Shown here: in pieces, positions 9,613-19,738 of the stretch
Numbering within the stretch: the first letter of the stretch is position 1
Layout: the number at the start of each line of letters is the position of its first letter
Origin: Candidatus Peregrinibacteria bacterium
GTDB lineage: Bacteria; Patescibacteriota; Gracilibacteria; Peribacterales; Peribacteraceae
NCBI GenBank assembly: GCA_018648865.1
Contig: JABGQH010000013.1
Location: 124,001-188,000, forward strand
Length of the DNA: 64,000 nucleotides
Direction of reading: 5' to 3'
The notes under the pieces: model-generated
The model's database searches: none
What the model was told of the DNA's origin: nothing
Seen by the model: the letters and a program-made list of their open reading frames with translations, nothing else
Program-made: the position numbers and the translations under genes

Positions 9613-10977
9613 TTATCTATCTCTTCTAAAACGATTAACCCATTTACGAACAGGCGAAGAGGATTTTGCTTCTTCGGTAGTGTCAATTTCTTTAGCTTCT
9701 ACATCCGTTACAGCTTCTTGCTCTGCTTCTATACCAATCTGAGTATATCTAGGGCGTGCTTCGTAAGAAGAATAGTATGGTTCGATTACCTGATCCTCTG
9801 ATTGTTTTTTTATAATTCTAAACCAAGCTGCTTGTACGCCTGGAACACGCTCTCCTACTTTCCTAGTAGTACCAGCTGGGATATCTGTTGTGTATTCAAC
9901 TCTATCAGATGGAGCAGAGGTTTTACCCCAAAGAAACGGACCGAATATGTTTGTGTTTCTATCATCTTTTGTCCCATATAAAACAAAATATGCTCGTCCG
10001 TCTTCAGAGTACGTCTGTAAAAGAACTGCGCTGTCGCTATCATTTAAAAAACTAACATCTTTATATGGAGGGAAAACGGTTGCATCCGTTCCTTCTGGAG
10101 AATAATAACGAACACTATAACTATGATTTGTTCTACTTGTTATAGGAAACCCATACTCCCAAGCACCACGATATGCAGTAGTACTAACTTGGCAAAGCCC
10201 TCCGCCATAATCTGGAACAGTTTTATCTCCTTTTATTACTAATTCTTTTCTATATCCAGTTTGTGCATTTACAGGCCCAAGTACGTCGTTAAAAGAAAAC
10301 TCCTGCCCACTCGGAATCAAATAACCATTAAATCTATCAAGCCCAACACTAATATTGTGCTGCCTATTGTTTGGGGAACCTCTGTAGTCAGATTCTCCTA
10401 CGGCTAGTAAATCTGTAATACCCATTTCTATTAGATCTTTATCTAAAACTAATATGGTTGGAGCTGTCTCTTCTACTGGTAAAACGATATCTGTTATTCC
10501 TTCTCTTAATGCCTGAATAGTTAAATTAACGGCTTCATCTAGTAGCACAGTCCTACCGGGCAATCCCACTGAATCAAATTCAATTGAATCATCTATTGAT
10601 CGTTTGATTGATACTGTGCGCGGATCTCTATCTAAATATTGCGCTATTTCCTCTAAAATTGTTGCTCTAATTGCATTCGGAATTAATTTAATCTCTTCCT
10701 TTTTTATTAACCCAATTGGAATAGGAGGATCGCCATCACCATCTACTCGAACATATGCTGGGGGTAAAACTTTTTTGCCATTAAACATCCATACCTCTGC
10801 AGCGGATTTCCAAGAAGGAAACAGATCTGGATCAATGGTAAAAATATGATGCTTATACCTATATGTAATAGGTGCATAATTTGCTTTTACTAAAATTGGG
10901 CACAAGAATACAAAAAAGCTGAGTAAAAGAATTTGAATTCTTTTATTTAACATTTCTGCTTGGGGCAGCATGAGCAT
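9613..10977 (-). CDS. VanW-family protein
   Basis: GYLIPSGQEFSFNDVLGPVNAQTGYRKELVIKG...YGGGLCQVSTTAYRGAWEYGFPITSRTNHSYSVRYY. Confidence 0.9.
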   Translation of the reverse strand: MLMLPQAEMLNKRIQILLLSFFVFLCPILVKANYAPITYRYKHHIFTIDPDLFPSWKSAAEVWMFNGKKVLPPAYVRVDGDGDPPIPIGLIKKEEIKLIPNAIRATILEEIAQYLDRDPRTVSIKRSIDDSIEFDSVGLPGRTVLLDEAVNLTIQALREGITDIVLPVEETAPTILVLDKDLIEMGITDLLAVGESDYRGSPNNRQHNISVGLDRFNGYLIPSGQEFSFNDVLGPVNAQTGYRKELVIKGDKTVPDYGGGLCQVSTTAYRGAWEYGFPITSRTNHSYSVRYYSPEGTDATVFPPYKDVSFLNDSDSAVLLQTYSEDGRAYFVLYGTKDDRNTNIFGPFLWGKTSAPSDRVEYTTDIPAGTTRKVGERVPGVQAAWFRIIKKQSEDQVIEPYYSSYEARPRYTQIGIEAEQEAVTDVEAKEIDTTEEAKSSSPVRKWVNRFRRDR

Positions 10978-11512
10978 CTAATGCCTTGTTCACTAGTGCA
11001 TCGGCCTTAAAATTATCACCTCTTGGGATATGAATAAATTCAATCGAGGGAAAGCTAAGCCTTAATTCTTGTATCTCTTCAAAGTATTTTTTTAAAGCTG
11101 GCATTTTTACACGATATTGACCATTTAATTGCCTTTCAATTAATTGGCTATCCATATAACTAATAAGCCTATTTGGATGATACCTCTTGGCAATCTTGAG
11201 ACCCTCTATCACAGCTCTATATTCTGCAACATTGTTTGTTTCTTCCCCAATATATTCATAATGCTCACGAATGATCTCACCTTTTTGAGGATCCTCTAAT
11301 ACGCATCCTATGGCAGCATGACCAGGGTTTCCTCTAGAGCCTCCATCTGTAAAAAGATGAAGAGTACCACCAATTGATTCTGGCTGATCTACATCTATAG
11401 ATACATCAGATAATGCACTCTCTATCGCATCTATTATAAATTTATCTCTTTCCCTAACTCTTGGGAAAAGTTTTTGTAATTTACGCTCTAAGGATGCAGT
11501 GATACGAACCAT
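10943..11512 (-). CDS. RNase HI-like protein with short N-terminal RHH-like segment (start MVRITASLE preferred)
   Basis: LFTDGGSRGNPGHAAIG...NNVAEYRAVIEGL...ISYMDSQLI...GDNFKADALVNKALD. Confidence 0.85.
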   Translation of the reverse strand: MVRITASLERKLQKLFPRVRERDKFIIDAIESALSDVSIDVDQPESIGGTLHLFTDGGSRGNPGHAAIGCVLEDPQKGEIIREHYEYIGEETNNVAEYRAVIEGLKIAKRYHPNRLISYMDSQLIERQLNGQYRVKMPALKKYFEEIQELRLSFPSIEFIHIPRGDNFKADALVNKALDAHAAPSRNVK

Positions 11513-11534
11513 AATATGAATATTGTGATGCTGT

Positions 11535-12143
11535 TTATGTTTTCTTGCAAGAACCGTTAATATCTCCACTTGAACATCCACATGATTCATCTGTATTAGA
11601 ACAACATTCAATATCCTCTGATAAATCTAATTTGAATAGACCATCACGATAATCAATTACTGCTCCTCCAATACTTTTTAAAATAATAGAGGAAGCACAA
11701 ACAAAAGTATTCGGATGTTCTGCACAAGAAAAACATTCTTCACCAGTTGGTTTACTATCTCTAAATTCTAAACAAAAAGATCCAGCTTCATCTATCACAA
11801 CACTCAAGGCCGCCTGATTTATATCTTCTTTCTTCGCAATATCCTGTATTCCTTTTGCAGCACATGGCGTGAGCGAAAGTGTTTTTTCTCTTTTTGGCAT
11901 AGATTCAAATGCATTATTTAGATCATCTATTAATTCAAGTTGCATATCACCTGAAAATCCATGAACCATACATGCCTCTGATAATGTTTCTGTTGCTCCT
12001 ATAGAACAACCAACACAATTCATACCATACGCAAAAAGAATATGCTGCGCCTGCGGGCAGAGCGTAAGAATTTCTTGTATACGCATAGATGCATCTATTT
12101 TAGATCCTGTGCCTTTTTCTAGCTTGGAATCAGAAAGTGACAT
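11535..12143 (-). CDS. DUF1858 + HesB/IscA-like fusion
   Basis: N-term ILTLCPQAQHILFAYGMNCVGCSIGATETL (DUF1858); C-term IscA-like ending SCGCSSGD. Confidence 0.75.
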   Translation of the reverse strand: MSLSDSKLEKGTGSKIDASMRIQEILTLCPQAQHILFAYGMNCVGCSIGATETLSEACMVHGFSGDMQLELIDDLNNAFESMPKREKTLSLTPCAAKGIQDIAKKEDINQAALSVVIDEAGSFCLEFRDSKPTGEECFSCAEHPNTFVCASSIILKSIGGAVIDYRDGLFKLDLSEDIECCSNTDESCGCSSGDINGSCKKT

Positions 12144-12210
12144 ATTCTCATAGTACGTTGTTCTTTATTAAATTCCTAAAGAGACCAACAGTAATTATCC
12201 CTAAATCTCT

Positions 12211-13455
12211 ATGTCTAAAATATTTAGAAACATCTCTCTAATATTACTTCCAGTAATAATGCTGGCTTTGGGATGGGAACTTGGAAATACAACATCAAGA
12301 AGACAACTCCATGATGTAGAGAAGCAGCTAGAGTTTTTATACACAGGAAGCGTTGGAAGTGGACAAGTAATTCAAGATCCAGAAAAAGAAGTAGATTTTG
12401 CATTACTCTATGGTGTTTGGAGGTTATTACTCCGTTATTACATACAGCCAGAAGATCTAAAGGTACAACCAATGATTTATGGTGCAACAATGGGGCTTGT
12501 AAATGCTATTGGCGATCCATACACAACATTTATGACACCAAAACAAAATGATAATTTCCAGCAATCAATGCAGGGCAAATTAGAAGGGATTGGTGCACAA
12601 CTAACAATGAAAAATGGAAATGTCGTAGTTGTCGCTCCATTAAAAGGATCCCCTGCTCAAAGTGCAGGAATGAAATCAGAGGACATAATTGTAACAGTAG
12701 ACAGAGAACAAATAACAGAAGAGACATTGAATCAAGTAGTTCAACGTATTAGAGGAGAAAAAGGAACAAAAGTAGTAATTGGAGTTGCTAGAGAAGGCGA
12801 AGATCAAATTATAGAATTAACAATAACTCGTGATGAAATAAAAGTACCAAGTACAGAGATGGAAATAAAAGAAACTGATTCAGGTTCAATTGGAATTTTA
12901 TCTATAAATAAATTTGGAGAAGAAACCGCAAGAGATACAGAAGAAGCAATAGAGGAGATGTTAGAAAAGAATGTGATAGGTATAATCTTAGATGTGCGAT
13001 TTAATGGTGGTGGATATCTGGAAAGAGCAGTAGAAATGACATCTTTGTTTATTCAAAAAGGAAAAGTAGTAAGTGTAGCCAGAAGAGACACTGAACCAGA
13101 ACATCACTATGTAAATGGAAGGCCTATGACAACAGATATACCTCTTGTAATACTCGTAAACGAGGGCTCCGCATCTGCTTCTGAAATTATGGCTGGAGCA
13201 TTACAAGATCACAAAAGGGCAACAATCATTGGAGTAACAACATTTGGCAAAGGAACAGTACAAGAGATATTTGAATTACCAGGAGGAAGCAGTATGAGAA
13301 TAACAACTGCCCATTGGCTTATGCCAAATGGAAAGAATCTAAGTAAAGAAGGGATAGATCCAGATATAGTTGTAGAAAGAACTGTAGATCAAATGAAAGA
13401 AAATATTGATCCACAATTAGATGCAGCAATAGACCTTCTACAGAACAAAGAGTAA
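12211..13455 (+). CDS. S41 C-terminal processing peptidase
   Basis: PDZ domain; LDVRFNGGGYLERAVE; GSASASEIMAGALQDHKRATIIGVTTFGKGTVQ Ser/Lys dyad. Confidence 0.95.
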   Translation: MSKIFRNISLILLPVIMLALGWELGNTTSRRQLHDVEKQLEFLYTGSVGSGQVIQDPEKEVDFALLYGVWRLLLRYYIQPEDLKVQPMIYGATMGLVNAIGDPYTTFMTPKQNDNFQQSMQGKLEGIGAQLTMKNGNVVVVAPLKGSPAQSAGMKSEDIIVTVDREQITEETLNQVVQRIRGEKGTKVVIGVAREGEDQIIELTITRDEIKVPSTEMEIKETDSGSIGILSINKFGEETARDTEEAIEEMLEKNVIGIILDVRFNGGGYLERAVEMTSLFIQKGKVVSVARRDTEPEHHYVNGRPMTTDIPLVILVNEGSASASEIMAGALQDHKRATIIGVTTFGKGTVQEIFELPGGSSMRITTAHWLMPNGKNLSKEGIDPDIVVERTVDQMKENIDPQLDAAIDLLQNKE

Positions 13456-13466
13456 ATAGACACTGT

Positions 13467-13500
13467 TTTACCAGTCTTCGTTTAACTTCGCCTTGGTAAA
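13467..13500. terminator. Candidate hairpin between convergent genes
   Basis: TTTACCA...TGGTAAA 7-bp stem with internal CTTCG in both arms. Confidence 0.45.
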
Positions 13501-13531
13501 CTGTTACATTGTTTTACTGCTTCACTGCTTA
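13500..13531. repeat. Octamer array supplying the ndk stop codon
   Basis: ACTGTTAC-ATTGTTTT-ACTGCTTC-ACTGCTTA; ndk stop TAA at 13529-13531. Confidence 0.7.
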
Positions 13532-13957
13532 AAGTACTTCATCTGCAGAGAAGAATCTAAGAATTTCAACTTCTGCATTTTCTACACTATCTGAAGCATG
13601 ACAAATATTTTTCATCTTACTGTTATTGTCATCTTTGCTTCCCCAATCTGATCTAATTGTGCCTTCTGCAGCCTCTTTACAATCAGTTACACCAAGCATC
13701 TCACGCATTCGTTCTATAATATTATCGCCCTCTAGAACAATGGCTATAACAGCTGTTTCTTGCATAAATTTTTCTACTTCAGGATAAAAAGGCATATCTG
13801 CAATGTGTGCATAATGCTCACGTAATATTTCTGAAGAAAGATTCATCATCTTACAAGCGCGCAAAGAAAATCCTGCCTCTTCGAAACGTGCTATTACTTT
13901 TCCGCACAAGGTTTTTTGTACACAGTCTGGTTTTAGTAAAATAAGTGTTTTTTCCAT
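13529..13957 (-). CDS. ndk: Nucleoside diphosphate kinase
   Basis: MEKTLILLKPDCVQ...; CHASDS active-site His. Confidence 0.95.
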   Translation of the reverse strand: MEKTLILLKPDCVQKTLCGKVIARFEEAGFSLRACKMMNLSSEILREHYAHIADMPFYPEVEKFMQETAVIAIVLEGDNIIERMREMLGVTDCKEAAEGTIRSDWGSKDDNNSKMKNICHASDSVENAEVEILRFFSADEVL

Positions 13958-14037
13958 ATATTTAGGTAAGGGGTAAATCTGCTCCAGTTTAATTAAATAC
14001 GAAACTAAGAGAAAACAAATTGAACTTAAATTTATTT

Positions 14038-15333
14038 TTAAGCCAAAAGCTTATGCAAAGCATCTTCGTCTTTCTCTGGTCCGATAATTGCAAGTCTAAG
14101 TTGATCAGGAGTCAAAATTCTGCTTGCTAGTGCATCAACCTGTTCTTTTTCTACTGCATCAAATTTGGATAAATACTCCTCTATCCCCAGTGTTTCTGGA
14201 TACAATAAATGCTGCTTGCCATAAAAATGTGTCTGCTCTTCACTATCTTCCATAGATAGTGTTAATTTTCCTTTAATGTAGTCTTTAGCCCTTTTTAGCT
14301 CATCTTCATCAACTCCCTTATCGGCACAAATAAGGTATTGCTCTTTTATAAGTAAAATTGCTTCATGTAATCGAGACTGATCTACTCCTGCCCTAGTGCT
14401 TAGGCTTCCTGCATCCATATAACTATCTGTCTCTGTAGAAATATAATAGCAAAGCCCCTTTGCCTCTCTAATATTCAAAAACATCCTAGAGCTCATATTC
14501 CCACCGAGGATTATAGATAAAAGCTTATGAGCATAATGATCTTCACTTTGTGAAGAGACTGAAGGAACACCAAGAACTAGGTGTGATTGTTCTGTCTTTT
14601 TTGATCGAAGAAGAACTTTCTTTGAACCATATGAAGAGAATGGTTCATACCCACGAGATTTATTTCCTGCTAGTTCCCCAAAGTAGTCCGATGAAAGCCT
14701 AACTGCCTGATCGTCATCAATGTTCCCAGCGAACGTAATAACTGTATTGTCTGGCGTATACAATTTATCTTTATGAGACTGAAAATCAGCCTGATTAAGA
14801 CTAAGAATAACTTCTTCTTTTCCAATTGTATCCCATCCAAGTGGATGATCACCTAAAATCAGTTCTTCAAAATCCCATCCTGCACGATAAATAGGTGTAT
14901 CTTGATACATTCTCTCTTCTTCTAAAATAACACCTCTTTCTTTCTCTATCTCTTCCTGAGGGAAAGAAGCATGTAAAAGCATGTCACTTAGTACATCACA
15001 AGCAAGTTCTACATGTTGCTTTGCAACTTTTACATAATATCCAGCATATTCCTTGCCAGTAAATGCATTAAAATCACCTCCAACACCATCAATAGCCATA
15101 CTTACCTCTTTTGTGTTGGTATATTTTTTACCCCCTTTAAAGAACATATGCTCTAGAAAATGGCTTATACCTCGCTCTTTCTCTGTTTCATAACGAGATC
15201 CAGCACCAGCAAACACCATTACTGTTACAGCTGCTGTGCCATCTAGGTGAGCAGAAAGAACCGGAAGGCCGCTAGAAAGAGGAGATACTTTGAACACGAC
15301 AGCAAGTGTAATGATTCCATTAGATAATGCCAA
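14038..15333 (-). CDS. M16-family zinc protease
   Basis: HFLEHMFFKG (HxxEH); GGNMSSRMFLNIREAKGLCYYI. Confidence 0.94.
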   Translation of the reverse strand: MALSNGIITLAVVFKVSPLSSGLPVLSAHLDGTAAVTVMVFAGAGSRYETEKERGISHFLEHMFFKGGKKYTNTKEVSMAIDGVGGDFNAFTGKEYAGYYVKVAKQHVELACDVLSDMLLHASFPQEEIEKERGVILEEERMYQDTPIYRAGWDFEELILGDHPLGWDTIGKEEVILSLNQADFQSHKDKLYTPDNTVITFAGNIDDDQAVRLSSDYFGELAGNKSRGYEPFSSYGSKKVLLRSKKTEQSHLVLGVPSVSSQSEDHYAHKLLSIILGGNMSSRMFLNIREAKGLCYYISTETDSYMDAGSLSTRAGVDQSRLHEAILLIKEQYLICADKGVDEDELKRAKDYIKGKLTLSMEDSEEQTHFYGKQHLLYPETLGIEEYLSKFDAVEKEQVDALASRILTPDQLRLAIIGPEKDEDALHKLLA

Positions 15334-15422
15334 TATATAACGTATTTCTTAAGCAAGTTTCTTGACCCACATATGAACAAGCATGTAGCCTTTTTCGGCA
15401 AATTTGGTACCAATTCTTTAAT

Positions 15423-15566
15423 ATGCTAGGAAAACTTAAATGGCGTCGGCGTCTCCGTAAGCACGGTTACTTAAAGCGCAGCAAATCTGTAGGCGGAAGA
15501 AGAGTGCTTGCACGTCGTCGTGCAAAAGGAAGGAAAAGGATTGCTGTTCAAAAGAGACTTAAATAG
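15423..15566 (+). CDS. rpmH: 50S ribosomal protein L34 (not in ORF track)
   Basis: Translation MLGKLKWRRRLRKHGYLKRSKSVGGRRVLARRRAKGRKRIAVQKRLK; L34 core RRVLxRRRAKGRKR. Confidence 0.9.
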   Translation: MLGKLKWRRRLRKHGYLKRSKSVGGRRVLARRRAKGRKRIAVQKRLK

Positions 15567-15589
15567 AAGCCTTTTTAATTACAAAATCT

Positions 15590-15892
15590 TTAAGAACTTG
15601 GCTGAAATAATGGCCAGAAGTTTAATATTACAAAAAACAAGAAAATCAGGATTAGTGGTATCATTATAACTAATCCAACTAAACGAGAAGATTTTTTAGG
15701 ATGCGTTACGCTCAAATATAAACTTAATCCCCCATAAATCATTCCCATTAAAAGCAGTGGTAAATCTGCAATGCGCAACCAAAGCTCAGGCAAGTAACCA
15801 AATAAATCATTTACCGTAAACATATAGGCAACAAAAAAACTCACACCAAATGTATAAAACATCCAACCCGAAAATTTGTAGAATAAAGACAC
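15590..15892 (-). CDS. Hypothetical membrane protein
   Basis: 100 aa, about three hydrophobic segments. Confidence 0.55.
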   Translation of the reverse strand: MSLFYKFSGWMFYTFGVSFFVAYMFTVNDLFGYLPELWLRIADLPLLLMGMIYGGLSLYLSVTHPKKSSRLVGLVIMIPLILIFLFFVILNFWPLFQPSS

Positions 15893-15926
15893 TTACATTC
15901 AAGATACATCAACATAATTAGAATGG

Positions 15927-16472
15927 CTAATTGCCAATAATTTCTTCTGCTGTTCCCCCCTTCAGATTTACATATCTTGCAGCCAAAAATAGATAATCAC
16001 TTAATCTATTTATATAAACAATTAAATATTTATTTATTGTCTCTTTATTAGAAATAGAAACCAAGCTTCTTTCTGCGCGTCTACATACCGCTCTTGATTG
16101 ATGAAGAAGAGCTGCAAAGCAAAGCCCCCCTGGTAATATAAAGTTCTTTAACTCGGGCAGTTGACCCTCTAAATAAACCATTTTCTTTTCCAAAGAATCA
16201 ATTACATCCTTTGTTATACGATTAATTCCAGATACTTCTAATGGTGCAGCTATATCTGCACCAACATTAAACAATATTTTTTGAATTATATTTAAGTCTT
16301 CTACAATATTTTTTGGTAAATCATTTTTAGAAAGAGCTAAACCAATAATCGAGTTAAGCTCATCAATGTCACCAACTGCGATTAAACGGATATCGGATTT
16401 TAAAACTTTTCTACCACCGATTATGGAAGAATCTCCTGTGTCGCCAGCTTTGGTAGAAATTGAAAGGCTCAA
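15927..16472 (-). CDS. PduO-type cob(I)alamin adenosyltransferase-like
   Basis: STKAGDTGDSSIIGGRKVLKSD...VGDIDELNSIIG...FILPGG...CRRAERSLV. Confidence 0.9.
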   Translation of the reverse strand: MSLSISTKAGDTGDSSIIGGRKVLKSDIRLIAVGDIDELNSIIGLALSKNDLPKNIVEDLNIIQKILFNVGADIAAPLEVSGINRITKDVIDSLEKKMVYLEGQLPELKNFILPGGLCFAALLHQSRAVCRRAERSLVSISNKETINKYLIVYINRLSDYLFLAARYVNLKGGTAEEIIGN

Positions 16473-16492
16473 ATTAATATAGACATTTTTTA

Positions 16493-18847
16493 CTAAACAA
16501 CCGCCATAACTTTGGAATGCTCTTTTTTGGCATCAGAGTCTGTTAGAGTCCTATCCGCAGCCCTATACTCAAAATGAAGAGTAGCCTTATACTCAGAACT
16601 ATCTGGTTCTGAATAAAGATCAACTAGATAGAGTGATTCTAAGAAATCAGACTTTTGTTGCATTTTTTTAAGCAAATCTTCCATAACATCAGCAGATGAT
16701 GCAGTGATTGTCTCGTCATACAAAACTGCAGGAAATTGAGGCAATGGGCTTTCTACGGTTACAACTGGATCAATACCAAATAAATCATCTATGTTGATTA
16801 TTGCAACGGATACACGATTCGCAATATCAAAGTTATCTCTAATGTTAGGTTTAACTTCAAACAGAGATCCAACTAGATTGTCTCCAACATATACGTCTGC
16901 AGTACGACCCTCATGGGCTGCAAGTGTTACTTCTTTTGATGGGCGAATAGTACAAACATATCCAGTGTCCTTTAGTGATGTAAACAAATCTCTTTTAATA
17001 CACAGGAATGGATCGTCCTTGATAGAAGTGCCCTTGCGTGATGTATATAACATCCCCAGTTCCGTACATTTATCTGAGTCTTTTCCAAAGACTGTACCAA
17101 TGTGAAATGTTTTAAATACATCCTCCACTTTATTTATATTCTCAGATACATGCTCCAAAAGTCTTGGCAAAACACTTGGCTGCATAAGGCTTAGTTCCTC
17201 TCCTATTGGGTTTTCTAGTCGCGCTGAATTTGCTGGATCCAAATTACATTTTTTTAATAATTCAGGACCAACTAAAGAAAGTGGTACACACTCAATAAAT
17301 TTTAAATCTTGTAATCCAAGACGCAAAGATTGCATTCTAAAATCTCTATCTGGAATAACAATAGAAGCAGATGGCATTACCTCTTCTATTGAGTCAAACC
17401 CATATATACGACCTACCTCTTCTATTAAATCATGTGGTTCAGCCAAGTCGCCCAACCTATGCAATGGGACAGTAACTGTTAGATCATCTTTCTTTTCGGC
17501 TACGCTACATCCTAAATCTTTTAAAATACTTACAATTCTTTTTGTAGGTATATCTACCCCCAACAATGAACGTGTTTTTTCTGCAGACAGATTAATTGAA
17601 ACCTCTTTACCATTATCTCCCCAAGAATCTAATACAGATACAATTTTTGCACCTGGTGCATGAGCTAAAAATAGCTCAATAGCACGATGGAATCCCTGCT
17701 GCGCAGTGATGTGAGGAATTCCTTTTTCGTAAATTGTTGCAGCCTCTGTCCTATGGCCTGTAGCAATAATACTCTTTCTGATATTAACTGGATCAACAAT
17801 CGCACTATGTAAAAGTATCTTTCGAGTTTTGCTGGTTGTAGAACTTCGTAATCCCCCCATTATTCCAAGTAAATCAAATATTCCTTTATCGTCACTCAAA
17901 ACTAATGCTCCATTTGGAAGCTCTCTTTCAATCTCGTCTAATGTAACTATTTTTTCTCCTTTCTTTGCAGCTCTCATATGGATGTCTCCTTTTATATCAT
18001 CTGCATCAAAACTATGTAGAGGCATACCAACCTCTGTAGATACAAAGTTAGTAATATCAACAGGTAGATTAATAGATCGCCAGTCAGCAGAAGCTAAACG
18101 AGCCTTCATGAATTCAGGAGTCACACCTATATCATCAATTTCTATAAGACATGCCATGTACCTTGGGACTAGTTTTTTATCCTCATTTTTAATTTTGAAA
18201 GGCAAAGGGTCTTTAGCAAATTTAGGAGAAGAATATTTAGGTTCTTTCTTCCAACTTGCGATCCCCATCGCAACACATTCGCGTGCGAATCCAACATGAG
18301 AAAACAGATCAGAACGATGAGCGATGCTGTGATTATCTATATGTAATACTGTGTCTTTTAAACCTAAGTAATCTTTAAGAGGATCACCGATACCTTTTTT
18401 GGAATCTCCTAAATCAATTACTTTGTCTCCTACTGCATCTGGGAAAAGCTTTGCAAGACCTAGCTCTTCTGCAGCACAAATCATTCCCTCACTTTGTTCA
18501 CCCCTAATCTTAACTGGTTCCAAAGTCATCATATCTTCTCCGTGCCATAAAACTCTGGCACCAATGTGAGCCAATGCAACATTCATTCCTTCTCGTAAAT
18601 TACTGCCTCCACATACAATCCTCTTTTCACCTTGATCAGTTTTAACATTACAAAGAGTAAGGCGATCTGCGTTAGGATGTTTCTGCATAGAAATTATTTT
18701 TCCCACGCAACATTTATCTAGCATTGCTCCTTGCTCTTCCACCTCTTCTACCTCTGCAGTATGCGCAGTTATTTCGGTAGCAATCTTTTGTGGATCGTTA
18801 TCTTTAAATGTTACAAAGTCTTGTAGCCATAGGTGCGATATTCTCAT
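16493..18847 (-). CDS. pheT: Phenylalanyl-tRNA synthetase beta subunit
   Basis: MRISHLWLQDFV...; tRNA-binding HPNADRLTLCNVKTDQGEKRIVCGGSN; LPVDITNFV; terminal anticodon-binding domain. Confidence 0.95.
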   Translation of the reverse strand: MRISHLWLQDFVTFKDNDPQKIATEITAHTAEVEEVEEQGAMLDKCCVGKIISMQKHPNADRLTLCNVKTDQGEKRIVCGGSNLREGMNVALAHIGARVLWHGEDMMTLEPVKIRGEQSEGMICAAEELGLAKLFPDAVGDKVIDLGDSKKGIGDPLKDYLGLKDTVLHIDNHSIAHRSDLFSHVGFARECVAMGIASWKKEPKYSSPKFAKDPLPFKIKNEDKKLVPRYMACLIEIDDIGVTPEFMKARLASADWRSINLPVDITNFVSTEVGMPLHSFDADDIKGDIHMRAAKKGEKIVTLDEIERELPNGALVLSDDKGIFDLLGIMGGLRSSTTSKTRKILLHSAIVDPVNIRKSIIATGHRTEAATIYEKGIPHITAQQGFHRAIELFLAHAPGAKIVSVLDSWGDNGKEVSINLSAEKTRSLLGVDIPTKRIVSILKDLGCSVAEKKDDLTVTVPLHRLGDLAEPHDLIEEVGRIYGFDSIEEVMPSASIVIPDRDFRMQSLRLGLQDLKFIECVPLSLVGPELLKKCNLDPANSARLENPIGEELSLMQPSVLPRLLEHVSENINKVEDVFKTFHIGTVFGKDSDKCTELGMLYTSRKGTSIKDDPFLCIKRDLFTSLKDTGYVCTIRPSKEVTLAAHEGRTADVYVGDNLVGSLFEVKPNIRDNFDIANRVSVAIINIDDLFGIDPVVTVESPLPQFPAVLYDETITASSADVMEDLLKKMQQKSDFLESLYLVDLYSEPDSSEYKATLHFEYRAADRTLTDSDAKKEHSKVMAVV

Positions 18848-18963
18848 ATCGGATAGGATACAGAAACAAAGCAGAAAATCCTTCTGTTTTTTCAAAAAAT
18901 AATAAAAAGACTCTCTTTGTGATACAATTTGAGAAAGTATTTTTAAACATTCCCCAATAACAC

Positions 18964-19206
18964 ATGTCTAAAAAGCAAAAAGGAACAATGGTAATAGATA
19001 TTGTAGCCTGGACCATTTGTACAATCTTATTCCTTTCAACGCTTGTAGCCTTAAAGGGAGCATATACTGCTCATTTTGGAATAAGAGGTATGGTTTTTGG
19101 TAGCTCTAGCTCATCCTTGTCATTAATAGCCTTAGCTCTAAATATAGCATTATGGGCAAAAAGCCTATGCTGGGCTACAGGACACTGTGGAAGCTGCAAA
19201 AAATAA
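18964..19206 (+). CDS. Small two-TM hypothetical protein with Cys-rich C-terminus
   Basis: 80 aa; ends CWATGHCGSCKK. Confidence 0.55.
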   Translation: MSKKQKGTMVIDIVAWTICTILFLSTLVALKGAYTAHFGIRGMVFGSSSSSLSLIALALNIALWAKSLCWATGHCGSCKK

Positions 19207-19261
19207 TTGCAAAATCTTAAGCAAAATAACAAAAAGTTGTGATACGCTCTGTTCCCATCAA

Positions 19262-19386
<125 letters not shown>

Positions 19387-19423
19387 CACCGCCACACAAC
19401 TACACTAATAACAAAAAGAGCTC

Positions 19424-19523
19424 TTACTACATGGCTCCGCATATAAATAATTAGTAGAGCTCACGCTGTTCGCTCACTTGCCACAAAGCGTGCTTTGCAC
19501 TGCTTTGTGGTTACATGGCTCCG
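19424..19523. repeat. Further copies of the post-tRNA repeat (ACTACATGGCWCCGC / TAGTAGAGCTCACGCTGTTCGCTCACT), one with nested hairpin
   Basis: Copies at 19424-19440 and 19452-19523; nested CCACAAAGC...GCTTTGTGG. Confidence 0.7.
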
Positions 19524-19738
19524 CTACAGTTGAATTCGAGATTAACTCAAGTGCGAAGCACGTAGAGTGAATCCGAAAATACTGTGTGCTCCGAAGTCCC
19601 GCGAATGCGGGACGTAGGGGTACTTACTTTTATAAAAAGTTGTTAAATTCTAATTTATATCTACAAAACAAACTCAACCACCACTTAATAAGCCAATCTA
19701 ACCCTTTACACACATAAATAAAATAGTATGGTGCGCAT

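Noticed and set aside
16791-18299. Plus-strand ORFs of 104 and 156 aa inside pheT
   Set aside because: Antisense to conserved pheT; no independent evidence.
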